Below are positions 51,851-60,463 of a stretch of DNA of 64,000 bases, in pieces; positions within the stretch are counted from its first letter, which is position 1, and each line of letters opens with the position of its first letter. A program made the position numbers and the translations under genes. Location: assembly GCA_003538625.1 (NCBI GenBank), contig DPRR01000006.1, forward strand, positions 186,001 to 250,000, read 5' to 3'. The stretch is from Ignavibacteriales bacterium. GTDB lineage: Bacteria > Bacteroidota > Ignavibacteria > Ignavibacteriales > Ignavibacteriaceae. Under the pieces are notes generated by a model, which searched no databases, had not been told where the DNA came from, and was given only the letters and a program-made list of their open reading frames with translations.

Positions 51851-51991
51851 TTAATACAATTCTAGCATTTTAAGTATAAACAAATAAAACTGAATGATCA
51901 TCACAAACATAAGTACGAGTATAGAATATTTAAAATCTTCTGGTTTTAAAACTAATCCCGCTTCAACAGGATTATTAGGAATGTAATACAA
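51851..51991 (-). pseudogene. Decayed 3' end of an IS200-like/REP-associated transposase
   Basis: About 47 codons remain: YYIPNNPVEAGLVLKPEDFKYS in one frame, continuing in the +1 frame as RTYVCDDHSVLFVYT and stop. This is the characteristic end of Y1-type (RAYT) transposases, normally YIHNNPVEAGLV-KPEDY-YSSARTY. A frameshift lies near 51930 and everything upstream of the tail, including the catalytic Tyr and HUH motif, is gone. It is flanked by hairpins at 51817 and 52018, which are probably its REP substrates. Confidence 0.75.
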
Positions 51992-52017
51992 CTTAGCTCA
52001 AAATATTTTTTCATCGG

Positions 52018-52041
52018 CTGTCACGACCCATTTCGTGACAG
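52018..52041. repeat. REP-like hairpin, right of transposase remnant
   Basis: CTGTCACGA-CCCATT-TCGTGACAG, a perfect nine-base stem with a six-base loop, beside the 5' side of the transposase remnant. It could also act as terminator for the exonuclease gene. Confidence 0.7.
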
Positions 52042-52057
52042 AATTTTTTGACCAATT

Positions 52058-52741
52058 TCATTTCAAAAACTCTTCCCAAATTTTGAACAACTGATAAGTC
52101 GCATAAATATCTTTAGAGCAATAAACAGCAATGTCTTTAATTCTTCCTGCTTCGTAAAGAGTTTTTACTTCCATTCCTGAAATATCTTTTGATTTTGGAG
52201 ATTCAATTCCAAATGCGTGGCAGTAAAAATCCAGATTAAATTTTCTTGTAGTGCTGTAAAAAGTAAATTGTTCAAGTAGATCGATATGTATATCACCGTA
52301 ACGATAGCCCATTAAGTTTTTGGTTGGTTTAACCTTTAACATTGCAGAACGCATCATCAAAAACGGAACATCAAAGTTCCTTCCGTTAAAAGTTATCAAC
52401 TGATCAGCATATTGTGCAACGCGCCAGAAAGATTCCAGCATTTCTTTTTCAGGTAAACCTTTGTATTGCACATTTGTAGTTTCAGAATTCCATTCTTCTG
52501 GTTTTTCAGATTCGTAATAAACATAAGATTTTTCTTTTTCTACATCATACATCCCAACTGCAACGCATTTAGCAGTAAATGGATAAAGCGAAGTGTAACG
52601 AATTGCCTCGTCTTTCATTGCCTCTTTTTTTGTGGGATCAATTTCTTTGTCCGCGTACTTTAACAAGTATTCTCGTTGAGTTTCAGAAAGGGATTCAAAA
52701 GGATAGGAACAAGTTTCGATATCAAAGATCAGCTTACGCAT
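52058..52741 (-). CDS. 3'-5' exonuclease, PolB-exonuclease-like
   Basis: About 227 residues starting MRKLIFDIETCSYPF; the ATG at 52741 has GGGAGG before it. The further-upstream reading is inside a repeat. RNase H-like fold with acidic residues in IFDIETCS (exo I), ITFNGRNFDVPFL (exo II) and YCSKDIYATYQLF (exo III with Tyr). This is the DEDDy-type family predicted to be related to the PolB exonuclease domain. It acts on nucleic acid 3' ends; the partner polymerase or repair pathway is unknown. Confidence 0.88.
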   Translation of the reverse strand: MRKLIFDIETCSYPFESLSETQREYLLKYADKEIDPTKKEAMKDEAIRYTSLYPFTAKCVAVGMYDVEKEKSYVYYESEKPEEWNSETTNVQYKGLPEKEMLESFWRVAQYADQLITFNGRNFDVPFLMMRSAMLKVKPTKNLMGYRYGDIHIDLLEQFTFYSTTRKFNLDFYCHAFGIESPKSKDISGMEVKTLYEAGRIKDIAVYCSKDIYATYQLFKIWEEFLK

Positions 52742-52766
52742 TTTAGCCTCCCAATAATAATTTATG

Positions 52767-52812
52767 TTTGTCATTGCGAATCCCGATTCTATCGGGGTGA
52801 AGCAATCTATTG
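52767..52812. repeat. Dispersed repeat before the exonuclease gene
   Basis: TTGTCATTGCGAA-TCCCGATTCTATCGGGG-TGAAGCAATCT, with an inner hairpin CCCGAT/ATCGGG at 52782-52796. Same outer ends (GTCATTGCGA ... GAAGCAATCT) as the copies at 53160 and 54716. Confidence 0.75.
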
Positions 52813-53103
52813 AAATATTTGATCTAAATTAAATAAATCTTTCCAATCTTTATTAAATGAATTAATCAAATCTAATTTCTTCTTTCTTGATCCTGCTTTC
52901 AACTGCTTTTCTCTGGCAATCGCAGAATTTAAATCATCAAACTTTTCATAATACACAAGTTTATCAATGTTATACTTTTTTGTAAAACCCTCAATCAGTT
53001 TTGATTTGTGTTCCCAAACTCTCCTGACTATATCATTAGTAACACCAACATATAAAACGTTATTATTTTTATTTGTAAGTATGTAGATGTAATAGCTTTT
53101 CAT
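52807..53103 (-). CDS. GIY-YIG endonuclease-domain protein
   Basis: 98 residues: SYYIYILTNKNNNVLYVGVTNDIVRRVWEHK is the GIY-YIG nuclease core with its Tyr and Arg residues, then YYEKFDDLNSAIAREKQLK supplies the Glu-containing helix. The open frame continues 15 codons upstream into a dispersed repeat, so I start at ATG 53103. Single-domain proteins like this resemble UvrC N-terminal and homing-type nucleases; many are of unknown function and travel between sites. Confidence 0.88.
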   Translation of the reverse strand: MKSYYIYILTNKNNNVLYVGVTNDIVRRVWEHKSKLIEGFTKKYNIDKLVYYEKFDDLNSAIAREKQLKAGSRKKKLDLINSFNKDWKDLFNLDQIFQ

Positions 53104-53109
53104 TCTTAT

Positions 53110-53237
53110 TACAGATTGCTTTGCTTGATGACTCTCTGTTAATGACATACTAAAATTTTTGTCACTGCGAGGAACGAAGCAGTCTCACCCCTAGCATTTA
53201 TGAGATTGCTTCACTCGAAGACTCGTTCGCAACGACA
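53110..53237. repeat. Two adjacent dispersed repeats
   Basis: A unit at 53110-53147 (CAGATTGCTTTGCTTGATGACTC...AATGACA) and a full inverted pair at 53160-53237 (GTCACTGCGAGGAACGAAGCAGTCT ... AGATTGCTTCACTCGAAGACTC...GACA). The first lies over the false upstream extension of the GIY-YIG frame. Confidence 0.75.
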
Positions 53238-53238
53238 A

Positions 53239-53682
53239 TCACTGAAGAATTTTAACCCCAGGTTCAAACTTTTTAATTTTCTCTATAAATTCTTCTGTAA
53301 GCGGAGTTGATTTTCTTGTTTTCGGATCAACAAAAACTACAACTCCTTTTCCATCGACAATTACTTCACCAGTTTTTTTTCTAACTATAATATGATCATA
53401 TCCATACGATGATTTTTTAATGTAAGATACTTTTGAATAAATATCCAACTCGTCATCATAAAATGCATGCCCGCGATAATTTATTTCATTTCTAACTATA
53501 AAAAATAATTTCCCGTCAGAAAAAATTCCACCTTTAGGAAATAAACCTGCCTCTTTTACATATTCCAAACGTGCTTGTTCAAAAAAGGAAACGTAAACTG
53601 CGTTATTGCAAACGCCTAGCATATCAACTTCGTTAAAGCGAACTTTTACAGTTGTTTTATGTGTGAAATCTTTTATATCCAT
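53239..53682 (-). CDS. Acyl-CoA thioesterase, hot-dog fold
   Basis: 147 residues of the 4-hydroxybenzoyl-CoA thioesterase type: KVRFNEVDMLGVCNNAVYVSFFEQARLEYVKEAGLF with the catalytic Asp in EVDMLG and the Y-x-FFE helix. It then has RNEINYRGHAFYDDELDIYSKV. It hydrolyses acyl-CoA esters; the substrate is unknown. It overlaps the threonine aldolase gene by one base. Confidence 0.87.
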   Translation of the reverse strand: MDIKDFTHKTTVKVRFNEVDMLGVCNNAVYVSFFEQARLEYVKEAGLFPKGGIFSDGKLFFIVRNEINYRGHAFYDDELDIYSKVSYIKKSSYGYDHIIVRKKTGEVIVDGKGVVVFVDPKTRKSTPLTEEFIEKIKKFEPGVKILQ

Positions 53683-54704
53683 TATCCAAAAACCACATCA
53701 ATTATATCAGCAGCTTTTTTTACTTCATCAAAGGAAATATCTAAATGAGTAATTGCACGGATCAAATCAATTTTTCCAACAGAAACTAGTAAACCTTTTT
53801 CTTTGCAGCGTTTTAATCCTTCATCAACAGAAATGGTTTTGGGATGAAACAATAAAATATTCGTTTGAACTGCTTTCATATCAATTTCAAGATTTGGGTT
53901 TGCATTAATTCTTTCGGCTAAAAATTTAGCTTTCTCGTGATCTTCTTTCAATCTTTCAATATTATATTGAAGTGCATACAAACCAGCGGCAGCAAGAATT
54001 CCAATTTGTCTCATTCCTCCACCCCACGCCTTACGAACACGAAACGCTTCTTTAATAAAATCTTTTGTTCCAGCAATAATAGAACCAACTGGAGCGCCAA
54101 GTCCTTTTGAAAGACAGCAAGAAACAGAATCAAAATGTGAAGCATATTCTTTTGCAGAAATTCCGGTTGCAACTGAAGCATTCCAAATTCTTGCTCCATC
54201 AAGATGAAAAAAGAGATTATATTTTTTTGCAAGATGTTTTAATGAAATAATATTTTCAATCGGCCAGATTGTTCCGCCGCCGCGATTGTGAGTGTTTTCA
54301 ACTTCAATCACTTTTGTGCGCGGCATATAGTAAGCAGATGTTGGACGAATTATTGGTTCAACTTGCTCAGGAGTTAATACTCCATAATTGCCTTCAATCG
54401 GGAATAATTGAATTCCGCTTAATGCTGCTGGTGAACCTGATTCATAATTAAAAATATGCGCATCTCTTTCGCAGATTACTTCATCGCCAGGATTTGTAAG
54501 CACATTTAAACAAATTTGGTTTCCCATTACTCCGCTTGAAACATAAAGCGCAGCTTCTTTACCAAGCAGTTCTGCAGCATAATGCTCAAGTTTGTTAACG
54601 GTTGGATCTTCTTTAAAAACATCATCACCAACCTCAGCATTGTACATTGCTTTACGCATTGCTTCCGATGGGCGTGTTACTGTGTCGCTTCTTAAGTCTA
54701 TCAT
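53682..54704 (-). CDS. ltaE: Low-specificity L-threonine aldolase
   Basis: PLP enzyme cleaving L-threonine or allo-threonine to glycine and acetaldehyde. About 340 residues starting MIDLRSDTVTRPSEAMRKAMYNAEVGDDVF, the family start, with GAAGGA before the ATG at 54704; the six extra codons upstream come from a repeat. The catalytic Lys is in SCCLSKGLGAPVGS. It has ENTHNRGGGTIWP and FHLDGARIWNA (Asp/Arg/His PLP contacts). Joined to a thioesterase. Confidence 0.93.
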   Translation of the reverse strand: MIDLRSDTVTRPSEAMRKAMYNAEVGDDVFKEDPTVNKLEHYAAELLGKEAALYVSSGVMGNQICLNVLTNPGDEVICERDAHIFNYESGSPAALSGIQLFPIEGNYGVLTPEQVEPIIRPTSAYYMPRTKVIEVENTHNRGGGTIWPIENIISLKHLAKKYNLFFHLDGARIWNASVATGISAKEYASHFDSVSCCLSKGLGAPVGSIIAGTKDFIKEAFRVRKAWGGGMRQIGILAAAGLYALQYNIERLKEDHEKAKFLAERINANPNLEIDMKAVQTNILLFHPKTISVDEGLKRCKEKGLLVSVGKIDLIRAITHLDISFDEVKKAADIIDVVFG

Positions 54705-54715
54705 TTTTTTTCCTT

Positions 54716-54798
54716 CAGTCATTGCGAGGATGGTTCTACCAGACGAAGCAATCTATAAAAATAATTACAGATCACTTCGCTCTGCTCGTGATGACATT
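54716..54798. repeat. Dispersed repeat between ltaE and lnt
   Basis: GTCATTGCGAGGATGGTTCTACCAGACGAAGCAATCT followed after a spacer by AGATCACTTCGCTCTGCTCGTGATGACA; outer ends form an inverted pair. Same family as at 52767 and 53160. Confidence 0.75.
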
Positions 54799-54803
54799 AA
54801 TTT

Positions 54804-56450
54804 TTATAATTTAAACTTTTTCTTCATCCACAATAAAATGTTAATTCCAAAAATCCACAAAGAAAATGCAGATGATAAAACTGGAATTATCAATGGATTT
54901 CTTGTGTAAAATGTTTTTTCATTGTTTAGTGGAACATCAACTACTAAATGTGTTCTTGTAAACATTTCTGTTTCAACTTCTGTAACTCCAAATTTATTTA
55001 TTAAACAGCTTACTCCGCCGTTTGCACAACGAACGACTGCTCTTCTATTTTCAACGGCACGCAAGTTTGCAAATTCTTTATGTTGATATGGTCCGCTTAA
55101 CTTTCCATACCAACTATCATTCGTTAGGACTGCTAAAAACTGTGCACCACGATCAACAAAATAATTTGGAAAAGTTGGAAAGACAGATTCGTAACAAATT
55201 AATCCGCCAACTTTGATTGTGTCTTTATCATTTGCAAATTTAAAGACTGTTGTATCCTGTCCAACATTCCAGCCGCTAATGCCAACTCCCCATTTTAGTA
55301 AATCACCAAGAAATGGAAGTTGATCCACAAACGGTGTATGTTCGCCAAGGGGTACTAACTGCATTTTTCCATATCGTTGAACTTCATAAGTATTTGGCTG
55401 CAATAGTAAAATTGAATTGTAAGTTGCGTAATAATAGTTACCCTCTTCACTGTACTTTGCGTTTCTTGGCGGATTCTTTTCATAAATGACAAAATCAGGC
55501 ATGCCTGTTAATAGCGAAACATTATTCTTCCTTAAGAAAGAATAAATCGAATCCACTTCACGTTGATATGTACCCGACAACAGGTAGACCGGTAAAGCGG
55601 TTTCTGGCCAAAGAATTAATTTTGCACCTTCATCAGCACATTTTTGTGACAGCAAAAGATTATTATTAAGTATATCATCTAATCCTCCTAGTTCCCACTT
55701 ATTCCAGGGATCAATATTTGGCTGGATGATTCCTACTTTTATTTTTTGCTCATCATTACTTGATGATGATATTTTCGAAAAACCATAAACTATAATTAAA
55801 ATAAATATTGAGGCAGCGGCTGAAAAATAAATCGTACGGCCTTTTAAATTTTCTTTGAATGATTTTAATCCTTTAAAGATGAAAATATTTATCCACAAAA
55901 CGATAAATGATAACCCGAACGCTCCTACAATATCAGCAAACTGAATGAAAGATGTAAATTTTGCAAGACCATGACCAATTGTTAGCCATGGAAATTTTAA
56001 ATCTGTTAGAGTAAGCAGATATTCTCCTGTTACCCAAAAGAATGGAAAGAAATAAATTGATAAATCTTTCTTAAATACTTTTCTGGATAGATAAAATAAA
56101 CTTGAATTTATCAACATTACGCAAGGTAAAAAGAAAACCAGTACAACTCCGCTAATCATTAAAAATGGGTCTGACTCACTTTGCCAGCTGCCTACCCAGA
56201 ATACCGTAATTAAACTCATTACAAAAAAAGTCAGATAGGATGCAGTGTTTACTTTTAATAGACTCTGTTTTTTTTCTATTACAAAAAAGTATGGAATGAA
56301 CGCAACAAATAATAAAAGTGGAAAAGGGAATGGAAAAGGTGTGAAAGAGATCCCAAATAATACTCCCGATAAAATTAGCAGAAGTCTTTCTTTTCTTATC
56401 AGTTTTTTTTCTTCAGGTGATAATTTTTTAATCTTAAATATGTTTTTCAC
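54804..56450 (-). CDS. lnt: Apolipoprotein N-acyltransferase
   Basis: 548 residues. About six to seven N-terminal helices are followed by a nitrilase-like periplasmic domain with the catalytic triad: Glu in LILWPETALPVYL, Lys in YGKMQLVPLGEHTPF, Cys in GGLICYESVFPTF. A last helix (about 520-545) follows. It attaches the third acyl chain to lipoproteins, consistent with the many lipoproteins in the window. It overlaps the DedA gene by four bases. Confidence 0.93.
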   Translation of the reverse strand: MKNIFKIKKLSPEEKKLIRKERLLLILSGVLFGISFTPFPFPFPLLLFVAFIPYFFVIEKKQSLLKVNTASYLTFFVMSLITVFWVGSWQSESDPFLMISGVVLVFFLPCVMLINSSLFYLSRKVFKKDLSIYFFPFFWVTGEYLLTLTDLKFPWLTIGHGLAKFTSFIQFADIVGAFGLSFIVLWINIFIFKGLKSFKENLKGRTIYFSAAASIFILIIVYGFSKISSSSNDEQKIKVGIIQPNIDPWNKWELGGLDDILNNNLLLSQKCADEGAKLILWPETALPVYLLSGTYQREVDSIYSFLRKNNVSLLTGMPDFVIYEKNPPRNAKYSEEGNYYYATYNSILLLQPNTYEVQRYGKMQLVPLGEHTPFVDQLPFLGDLLKWGVGISGWNVGQDTTVFKFANDKDTIKVGGLICYESVFPTFPNYFVDRGAQFLAVLTNDSWYGKLSGPYQHKEFANLRAVENRRAVVRCANGGVSCLINKFGVTEVETEMFTRTHLVVDVPLNNEKTFYTRNPLIIPVLSSAFSLWIFGINILLWMKKKFKL

Positions 56451-57058
56451 TTTTGTGTTTTTCTTTTTCTGATAAAGTATTTTAAGACAAAGAAAAGTAT
56501 CACTACAGCCGTAATTATTATAATAATATTACTGTAGGTATTTAGATAACTGTCTATCACATGGATATTTTTTCCAAATGCAACACCAAGATAAATTAAA
56601 AATGAATTCCATATAGCCGAGCTAATCAAACTTAAAATTGATGTTCTTTTTACGTCAAGTCTGCTCATTCCAGCAAAAAAAGAAATCACTGCCCGTGTAC
56701 CCGGTAAAAATCTGTTAGCAATAATTAAGTAGTATCCATACTTGCGGAAAGCATTTTCAACTTTATCAATGGATTGAACATTAATAAATTTAATTTTTCC
56801 AGAATGAATTAATTTTTTATCGAATTGCCATCCAATAATAAAGGCGGTTAGAAAACCAGATAAACTTCCTAAAGTAGCAAAAATAAATACCGGTATAAGA
56901 TGTAATGATCCGGTTCCTATAAGCGATCCGCCAATTACAACCACCATATCGCTTGGCGAAGGCGGAAATAAGTTTTCGATATATGCAAAGAAAAATATCG
57001 TTAGATAGATCCAGACGGGAGTCAAATCAGAAATCTGGCTAAGTAATGATTCAAGCAT
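56447..57058 (-). CDS. DedA-family membrane protein
   Basis: 203 residues with the DedA/SNARE-associated pattern: NLFPPSPSDMVVVIGGSLIGTGSL and RFLPGTRAVISFFAGMSRLDVKRTSILSLISSAIWN (the F/R-xx-PG-R motif). Five to six helices. DedA proteins act as phospholipid/undecaprenyl-phosphate flippases or membrane-potential proteins. It overlaps lnt and ispF. Confidence 0.9.
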   Translation of the reverse strand: MLESLLSQISDLTPVWIYLTIFFFAYIENLFPPSPSDMVVVIGGSLIGTGSLHLIPVFIFATLGSLSGFLTAFIIGWQFDKKLIHSGKIKFINVQSIDKVENAFRKYGYYLIIANRFLPGTRAVISFFAGMSRLDVKRTSILSLISSAIWNSFLIYLGVAFGKNIHVIDSYLNTYSNIIIIITAVVILFFVLKYFIRKRKTQK

Positions 57059-57548
57059 TCTTATCTTTCTTAATCAAAAGAACAGTTGCGAACGAAGCGA
57101 CACCTTCGGCTCTTCCAATAAATCCTAGTTTTTCTGTAGTGGTCGCTTTAATCGAAATTTGATCTGATTCTGCTTTTACGATTTCTGATATACGATTTTT
57201 CATTTTCTCAATGTAAGGTGAAATTTTTGGATTTTCCATTGCAAGTACACAATCAAGATTACCTAATTCATATCCTCTTGATTGAATAAGCTCATTAACT
57301 TGTTTTAGTAAAATCGCACTATCCGCATTTTGCCATTTTAGATCTGTATTAGGGAAATGAACTCCGATATCACCAAGAGCAAGAGCTCCGAGCATAGCAT
57401 CACAAATTGCGTGAAGAAGAACATCAGCATCTGAATGTCCTTCCAATCCTTTGTTGAAAGGAATTTCAACTCCGCCAATAATTAATTTTCTTCCTTCAGC
57501 AAAAGCGTGAACATCAAAACCAAATCCTGTTCTAAAATTTAATTTCAA
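57051..57548 (-). CDS. ispF: 2-C-methyl-D-erythritol 2,4-cyclodiphosphate synthase
   Basis: MEP isoprenoid pathway, cyclises CDP-ME2P to MEcPP. 165 residues. Metal and substrate residues in GFDVHAFAEGRKLIIGGVEIP (Asp/His), GLEGHSDADVLLHAICDAMLGALALGDIGVHFPNTD and IKATTTEKLGFIGRAEG are all present. It overlaps the DedA gene by eight bases and the acylphosphatase by four, so it is translationally coupled. Confidence 0.95.
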   Translation of the reverse strand: MKLNFRTGFGFDVHAFAEGRKLIIGGVEIPFNKGLEGHSDADVLLHAICDAMLGALALGDIGVHFPNTDLKWQNADSAILLKQVNELIQSRGYELGNLDCVLAMENPKISPYIEKMKNRISEIVKAESDQISIKATTTEKLGFIGRAEGVASFATVLLIKKDKNA

Positions 57549-57826
57549 TATCTAACCTCAAATCTTTTAAATTCGTTTTTATATTCTGACCACTCAACTG
57601 AACAAATTGTAACATGAGATTTCACCGGTCCTATTTTTAATTGTCTAATTAGTTCATTTATCAAACCATAATCACCTTCAACTTCAGTAAGTACTTCACC
57701 TGAAAAAAGATTTTGTGTGTATCCATTTAGATTTAGACTATCAGCATGTTTCATCACAAAATATCTATATCCAACACCCTGAACTAAACCTGAAACGATT
57801 ATTTTTGCTCTTTTTAATTCACTCAT
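57545..57826 (-). CDS. Acylphosphatase
   Basis: 93 residues: KIIVSGLVQGVGYRYFVMKHADSLNLNGYTQNLFSGEVLTEVEG. The catalytic Arg is in VGYRYF and the Asn in the GYTQN position. It hydrolyses acylphosphates; the physiological substrate is uncertain for the family. It overlaps ispF and the EamA gene by a few bases. Confidence 0.92.
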   Translation of the reverse strand: MSELKRAKIIVSGLVQGVGYRYFVMKHADSLNLNGYTQNLFSGEVLTEVEGDYGLINELIRQLKIGPVKSHVTICSVEWSEYKNEFKRFEVRY

Positions 57827-58721
57827 CTTTTACAGAAAATAATTCTGAAACAACAAGACCAATAAAAATAAGTACACATCCAACCAAGCCAAAATTAGAA
57901 ATTTTTTCACTTAGCAAAAAATAAGCGAAAACCGCTGCAAAGATCGGTTCAATAGAAAAAATTATGCCTGCTTTTGTTGGAGTAACAGTTTTTTGATACT
58001 TTAGCTGAACAACAGTAGCGATCATAGAAGCAAAAACCGCAGTGTAGATAATAGCCGTAATAACCGTTGAATTAATATTCAGTCTGACGGTTTCTAATGA
58101 CGAAATTGAAAAAACGTATGACAAAATAAAACCGCCAATACCGGTTATTAATAGCTGAACAAAAACCATTGGCAGATATTCGTATTTCTTTGTAAATACA
58201 TCAACATAAACAACCTGAAATGCAAAAAGCACCGCACAAATTAACGTAAGTAAATCACCCGTATTAAAATCCGAACCGAGTTGTCTGATAAAATCAATTA
58301 CGTTATCACCTTTGCTAGATAAAATAATCAATCCAATTAAAACCAAAAAAACACTAAGCACGTTAAACCATTTTGGTTTTCGTTTTTCAATTATCAGTTG
58401 AAGAATGGGAATAAAGATTACAAATGTTCCAGTAATAAATCCTGACTTAGTTGCGGATGTAAGATTTAAACCCAGAGATTGAGCCGCAAAACCAGTGAAA
58501 TAAAAAAAACCAAGAACTGCTCCTGCGATTAATGTTTGCTTATTTGTTTTTTTTAGTGATGCAAAAACAAATGGTAAAAATATTAAGGCCGCTATGCTAA
58601 ATCGTAATCCAAGAAACAATAAAGGTGAAATATCGGTAAATGCATTTTTAATTAATGCAAAAGTTCCGCCCCAAATTAAAGTATTAAAAAGAAGTGCAAT
58701 TTCACCTTTGTATTTTTTCAT
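57819..58721 (-). CDS. EamA/DMT-family transporter
   Basis: 300 residues, ten helices in two EamA halves: LLFNTLIWGGTFALIKNAFTDISP at the start, then LGFFYFTGFAAQSLGLNLTSATKSGFITGTFVIF, and the repeat LKYQKTVTPTKAGIIFSIEPIFAAVFAYFLLSEKIS. Probably exports amino acids or other metabolites; the substrate cannot be told. It overlaps the acylphosphatase by eight bases. Confidence 0.9.
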   Translation of the reverse strand: MKKYKGEIALLFNTLIWGGTFALIKNAFTDISPLLFLGLRFSIAALIFLPFVFASLKKTNKQTLIAGAVLGFFYFTGFAAQSLGLNLTSATKSGFITGTFVIFIPILQLIIEKRKPKWFNVLSVFLVLIGLIILSSKGDNVIDFIRQLGSDFNTGDLLTLICAVLFAFQVVYVDVFTKKYEYLPMVFVQLLITGIGGFILSYVFSISSLETVRLNINSTVITAIIYTAVFASMIATVVQLKYQKTVTPTKAGIIFSIEPIFAAVFAYFLLSEKISNFGLVGCVLIFIGLVVSELFSVKDE

Positions 58722-58739
58722 TTAATAATTAATGTTTAA

Positions 58740-58837
58740 GTCATTTCGACCAAAGGGAGAAATCTGGATACCATTATTTTATAGATTTCTCAGCCTGCCT
58801 GTCCAGTAGGCAGATCGAAGACTCTTTCGAAATGACC
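58740..58837. repeat. Dispersed repeat upstream of the EamA gene
   Basis: GTCATTTCGACCAAAGGGAGAAATCTG and, inverted, AGATTTCTCAGCC ... GAAGACTCTTTCGAAATGAC. A small inner hairpin TGCCTGTCCAGTAGGCA is present. A second repeat subfamily (TTTCGA ends, AAATCT inside), shared with 62688. Confidence 0.78.
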
Positions 58838-58875
58838 TTGTTGATTAATGCAACTTACATATTTAGGAAACTAAT

Positions 58876-59790
58876 TTATTCTTTATCCTTACTTCTAACA
58901 TATCCAAACGACTTAAGCATATTTAAATTTGATCGCCATTTTTCCCGCACTTTAACACGCAATTCAAGATAGATCTCTTTTCCTAAAAATTCCTGTATAT
59001 CTCTTCTTGATTTTTCACCAAGTTCTTTAATTGCTCTGCCTGCTTTTCCGATAATTATTGGCTTCTGAGTTTCTCTTTCAACAACTATTTCTGCACTAAT
59101 AAAATCTTTTGAGTGCTCTCTTTCCTTAAACTCAGCAATTAAAACTTCACAGCTGTATGGAACTTCATCTTCATAGAGTTCAAATAATTTTTCACGAATA
59201 ATTTCGGTCACAAAAAATCTTTCCGTCTCTTCAGAAACTATATCGTCGGGATAAAATTTTGGTCCTTCAGGTATGTACTCAAGTATGTCATCGTGTAATC
59301 TTGTCAGATTAAATTTAAGATTTGCAGAAACGGGAATTACAGATTTGAACTTATTTAATTTTTCAAATCGCTCAATAAGAGCAACGGCCTCCTCCTGAGT
59401 AATCGTATCGATCTTATTAAGAACAAGAATTTTAGGCTTTGTTTGTTCACTTATTATCTTTTGAATATATTCGTTTTCCTCAGATCCTTTAAATGATTGC
59501 TCAGAACTGACATCATAAATAATAACAAATACATCAGCATCTTTTACAGAAAGATCTATTTCTTCCAGCATTTTTTCCTGCAACAGATAAGCCGGTTTTA
59601 ATATACCCGGCGTATCAAGAAAAACTATTTGATAATTTTCTTCTGATAAGATTCCCAATATTCTTTTTCTTGTTGTTTGTGGTTTGGAAGTAGTGATAGA
59701 AATTTTTTGCCCGAGCAAAGCATTCATCAAAGTTGATTTACCGACATTTGGTAAACCAATAATAGCAGCGTAACCGGCTTTTGTATTCAT
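58876..59790 (-). CDS. era: GTPase Era
   Basis: 304 residues. GTPase motifs GLPNVGKSTLMNALLG (G1), TRKRILG (G2 area), DTPG (G3), NKID (G4) and SANLK (G5). A C-terminal KH domain follows (IIGKAGRAIKELGEKSRRDIQEFLGKEIYLELRVKVREKWR). Binds 16S rRNA 3' end and helps 30S assembly. Isolated, with a 163-base gap upstream. Confidence 0.95.
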   Translation of the reverse strand: MNTKAGYAAIIGLPNVGKSTLMNALLGQKISITTSKPQTTRKRILGILSEENYQIVFLDTPGILKPAYLLQEKMLEEIDLSVKDADVFVIIYDVSSEQSFKGSEENEYIQKIISEQTKPKILVLNKIDTITQEEAVALIERFEKLNKFKSVIPVSANLKFNLTRLHDDILEYIPEGPKFYPDDIVSEETERFFVTEIIREKLFELYEDEVPYSCEVLIAEFKEREHSKDFISAEIVVERETQKPIIIGKAGRAIKELGEKSRRDIQEFLGKEIYLELRVKVREKWRSNLNMLKSFGYVRSKDKE

Positions 59791-59953
59791 AGTTTTCTTT
59801 TATTTTTTATTGTATGCAAATATACAAATGAGCGAACAATATAAGGCAGATAGATATAATTAAGTTCCTTTTGGTATGAGCATGGTTTAAAGAGCAGATT
59901 GAGAATGAAGCTGTAATTCCTGATCAAATTTTATTGGCATTAAAGAAATACAA

Positions 59954-60463
59954 TTAATGTCCAAATTTCTTCCTGGTTTGTTTTTGATACTCATATAAAA
60001 AGTAACCTGAGATTATCATTATGAAAGATAAAACAGAACCGAATATTGATAGATTATTTTTACTAAATAAGCCCGAGAAATATTCACTGATATTTTTTGA
60101 AACTGCTGTTATACCTTTTGTTGATTCATTTGCCTGAACTGACAAAATAATCTCATATAAAACGTACCCGGTAATACTGAATATTATTAAACCAAACAGG
60201 ACCAAAAATGATAGTAAAAAATATTTTTGCTGCCGGGCAGTTGAAGATTTTGTTTTTATTTTTTGCATCAAATTTTTTGTAAACTCAGCCGAAGTAAAAT
60301 CTATCTCTGTTTCCCTTAATAAATTATTAGCACTTAAAAGTGCTTCATATCTTTTCTTAAGCTCCACTGAATTTGCAATTGCAGATTTTACCAGCTGCAT
60401 TTCTTCACTTGTCAAATCATTATCTAAATAATTATTAAGCATTTCATCATTTATATAATTCAT
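59954..60463 (-). CDS. Probable anti-sigma factor
   Basis: 169 residues: an N-terminal helical domain (MNYINDEMLNNYLDNDLTSEEMQLVKSAIANS ... LKKRYEALL) of the type that binds sigma factors. A hydrophobic helix (about 83-108) and a second (about 140-160) follow. No zinc-binding HxxxCxxC is visible. The start overlaps the ECF sigma gene stop by four bases, the normal arrangement for a sigma/anti-sigma pair. Confidence 0.78.
   Translation of the reverse strand: MNYINDEMLNNYLDNDLTSEEMQLVKSAIANSVELKKRYEALLSANNLLRETEIDFTSAEFTKNLMQKIKTKSSTARQQKYFLLSFLVLFGLIIFSITGYVLYEIILSVQANESTKGITAVSKNISEYFSGLFSKNNLSIFGSVLSFIMIISGYFLYEYQKQTRKKFGH

Noticed and set aside
59830..59955. Possible short plus-strand frame ending KEQIENEAVIPDQILLALKKYN
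   Set aside because: Helical-looking but lacks a start codon with ribosome site in frame; too little to call a gene or a named remnant.
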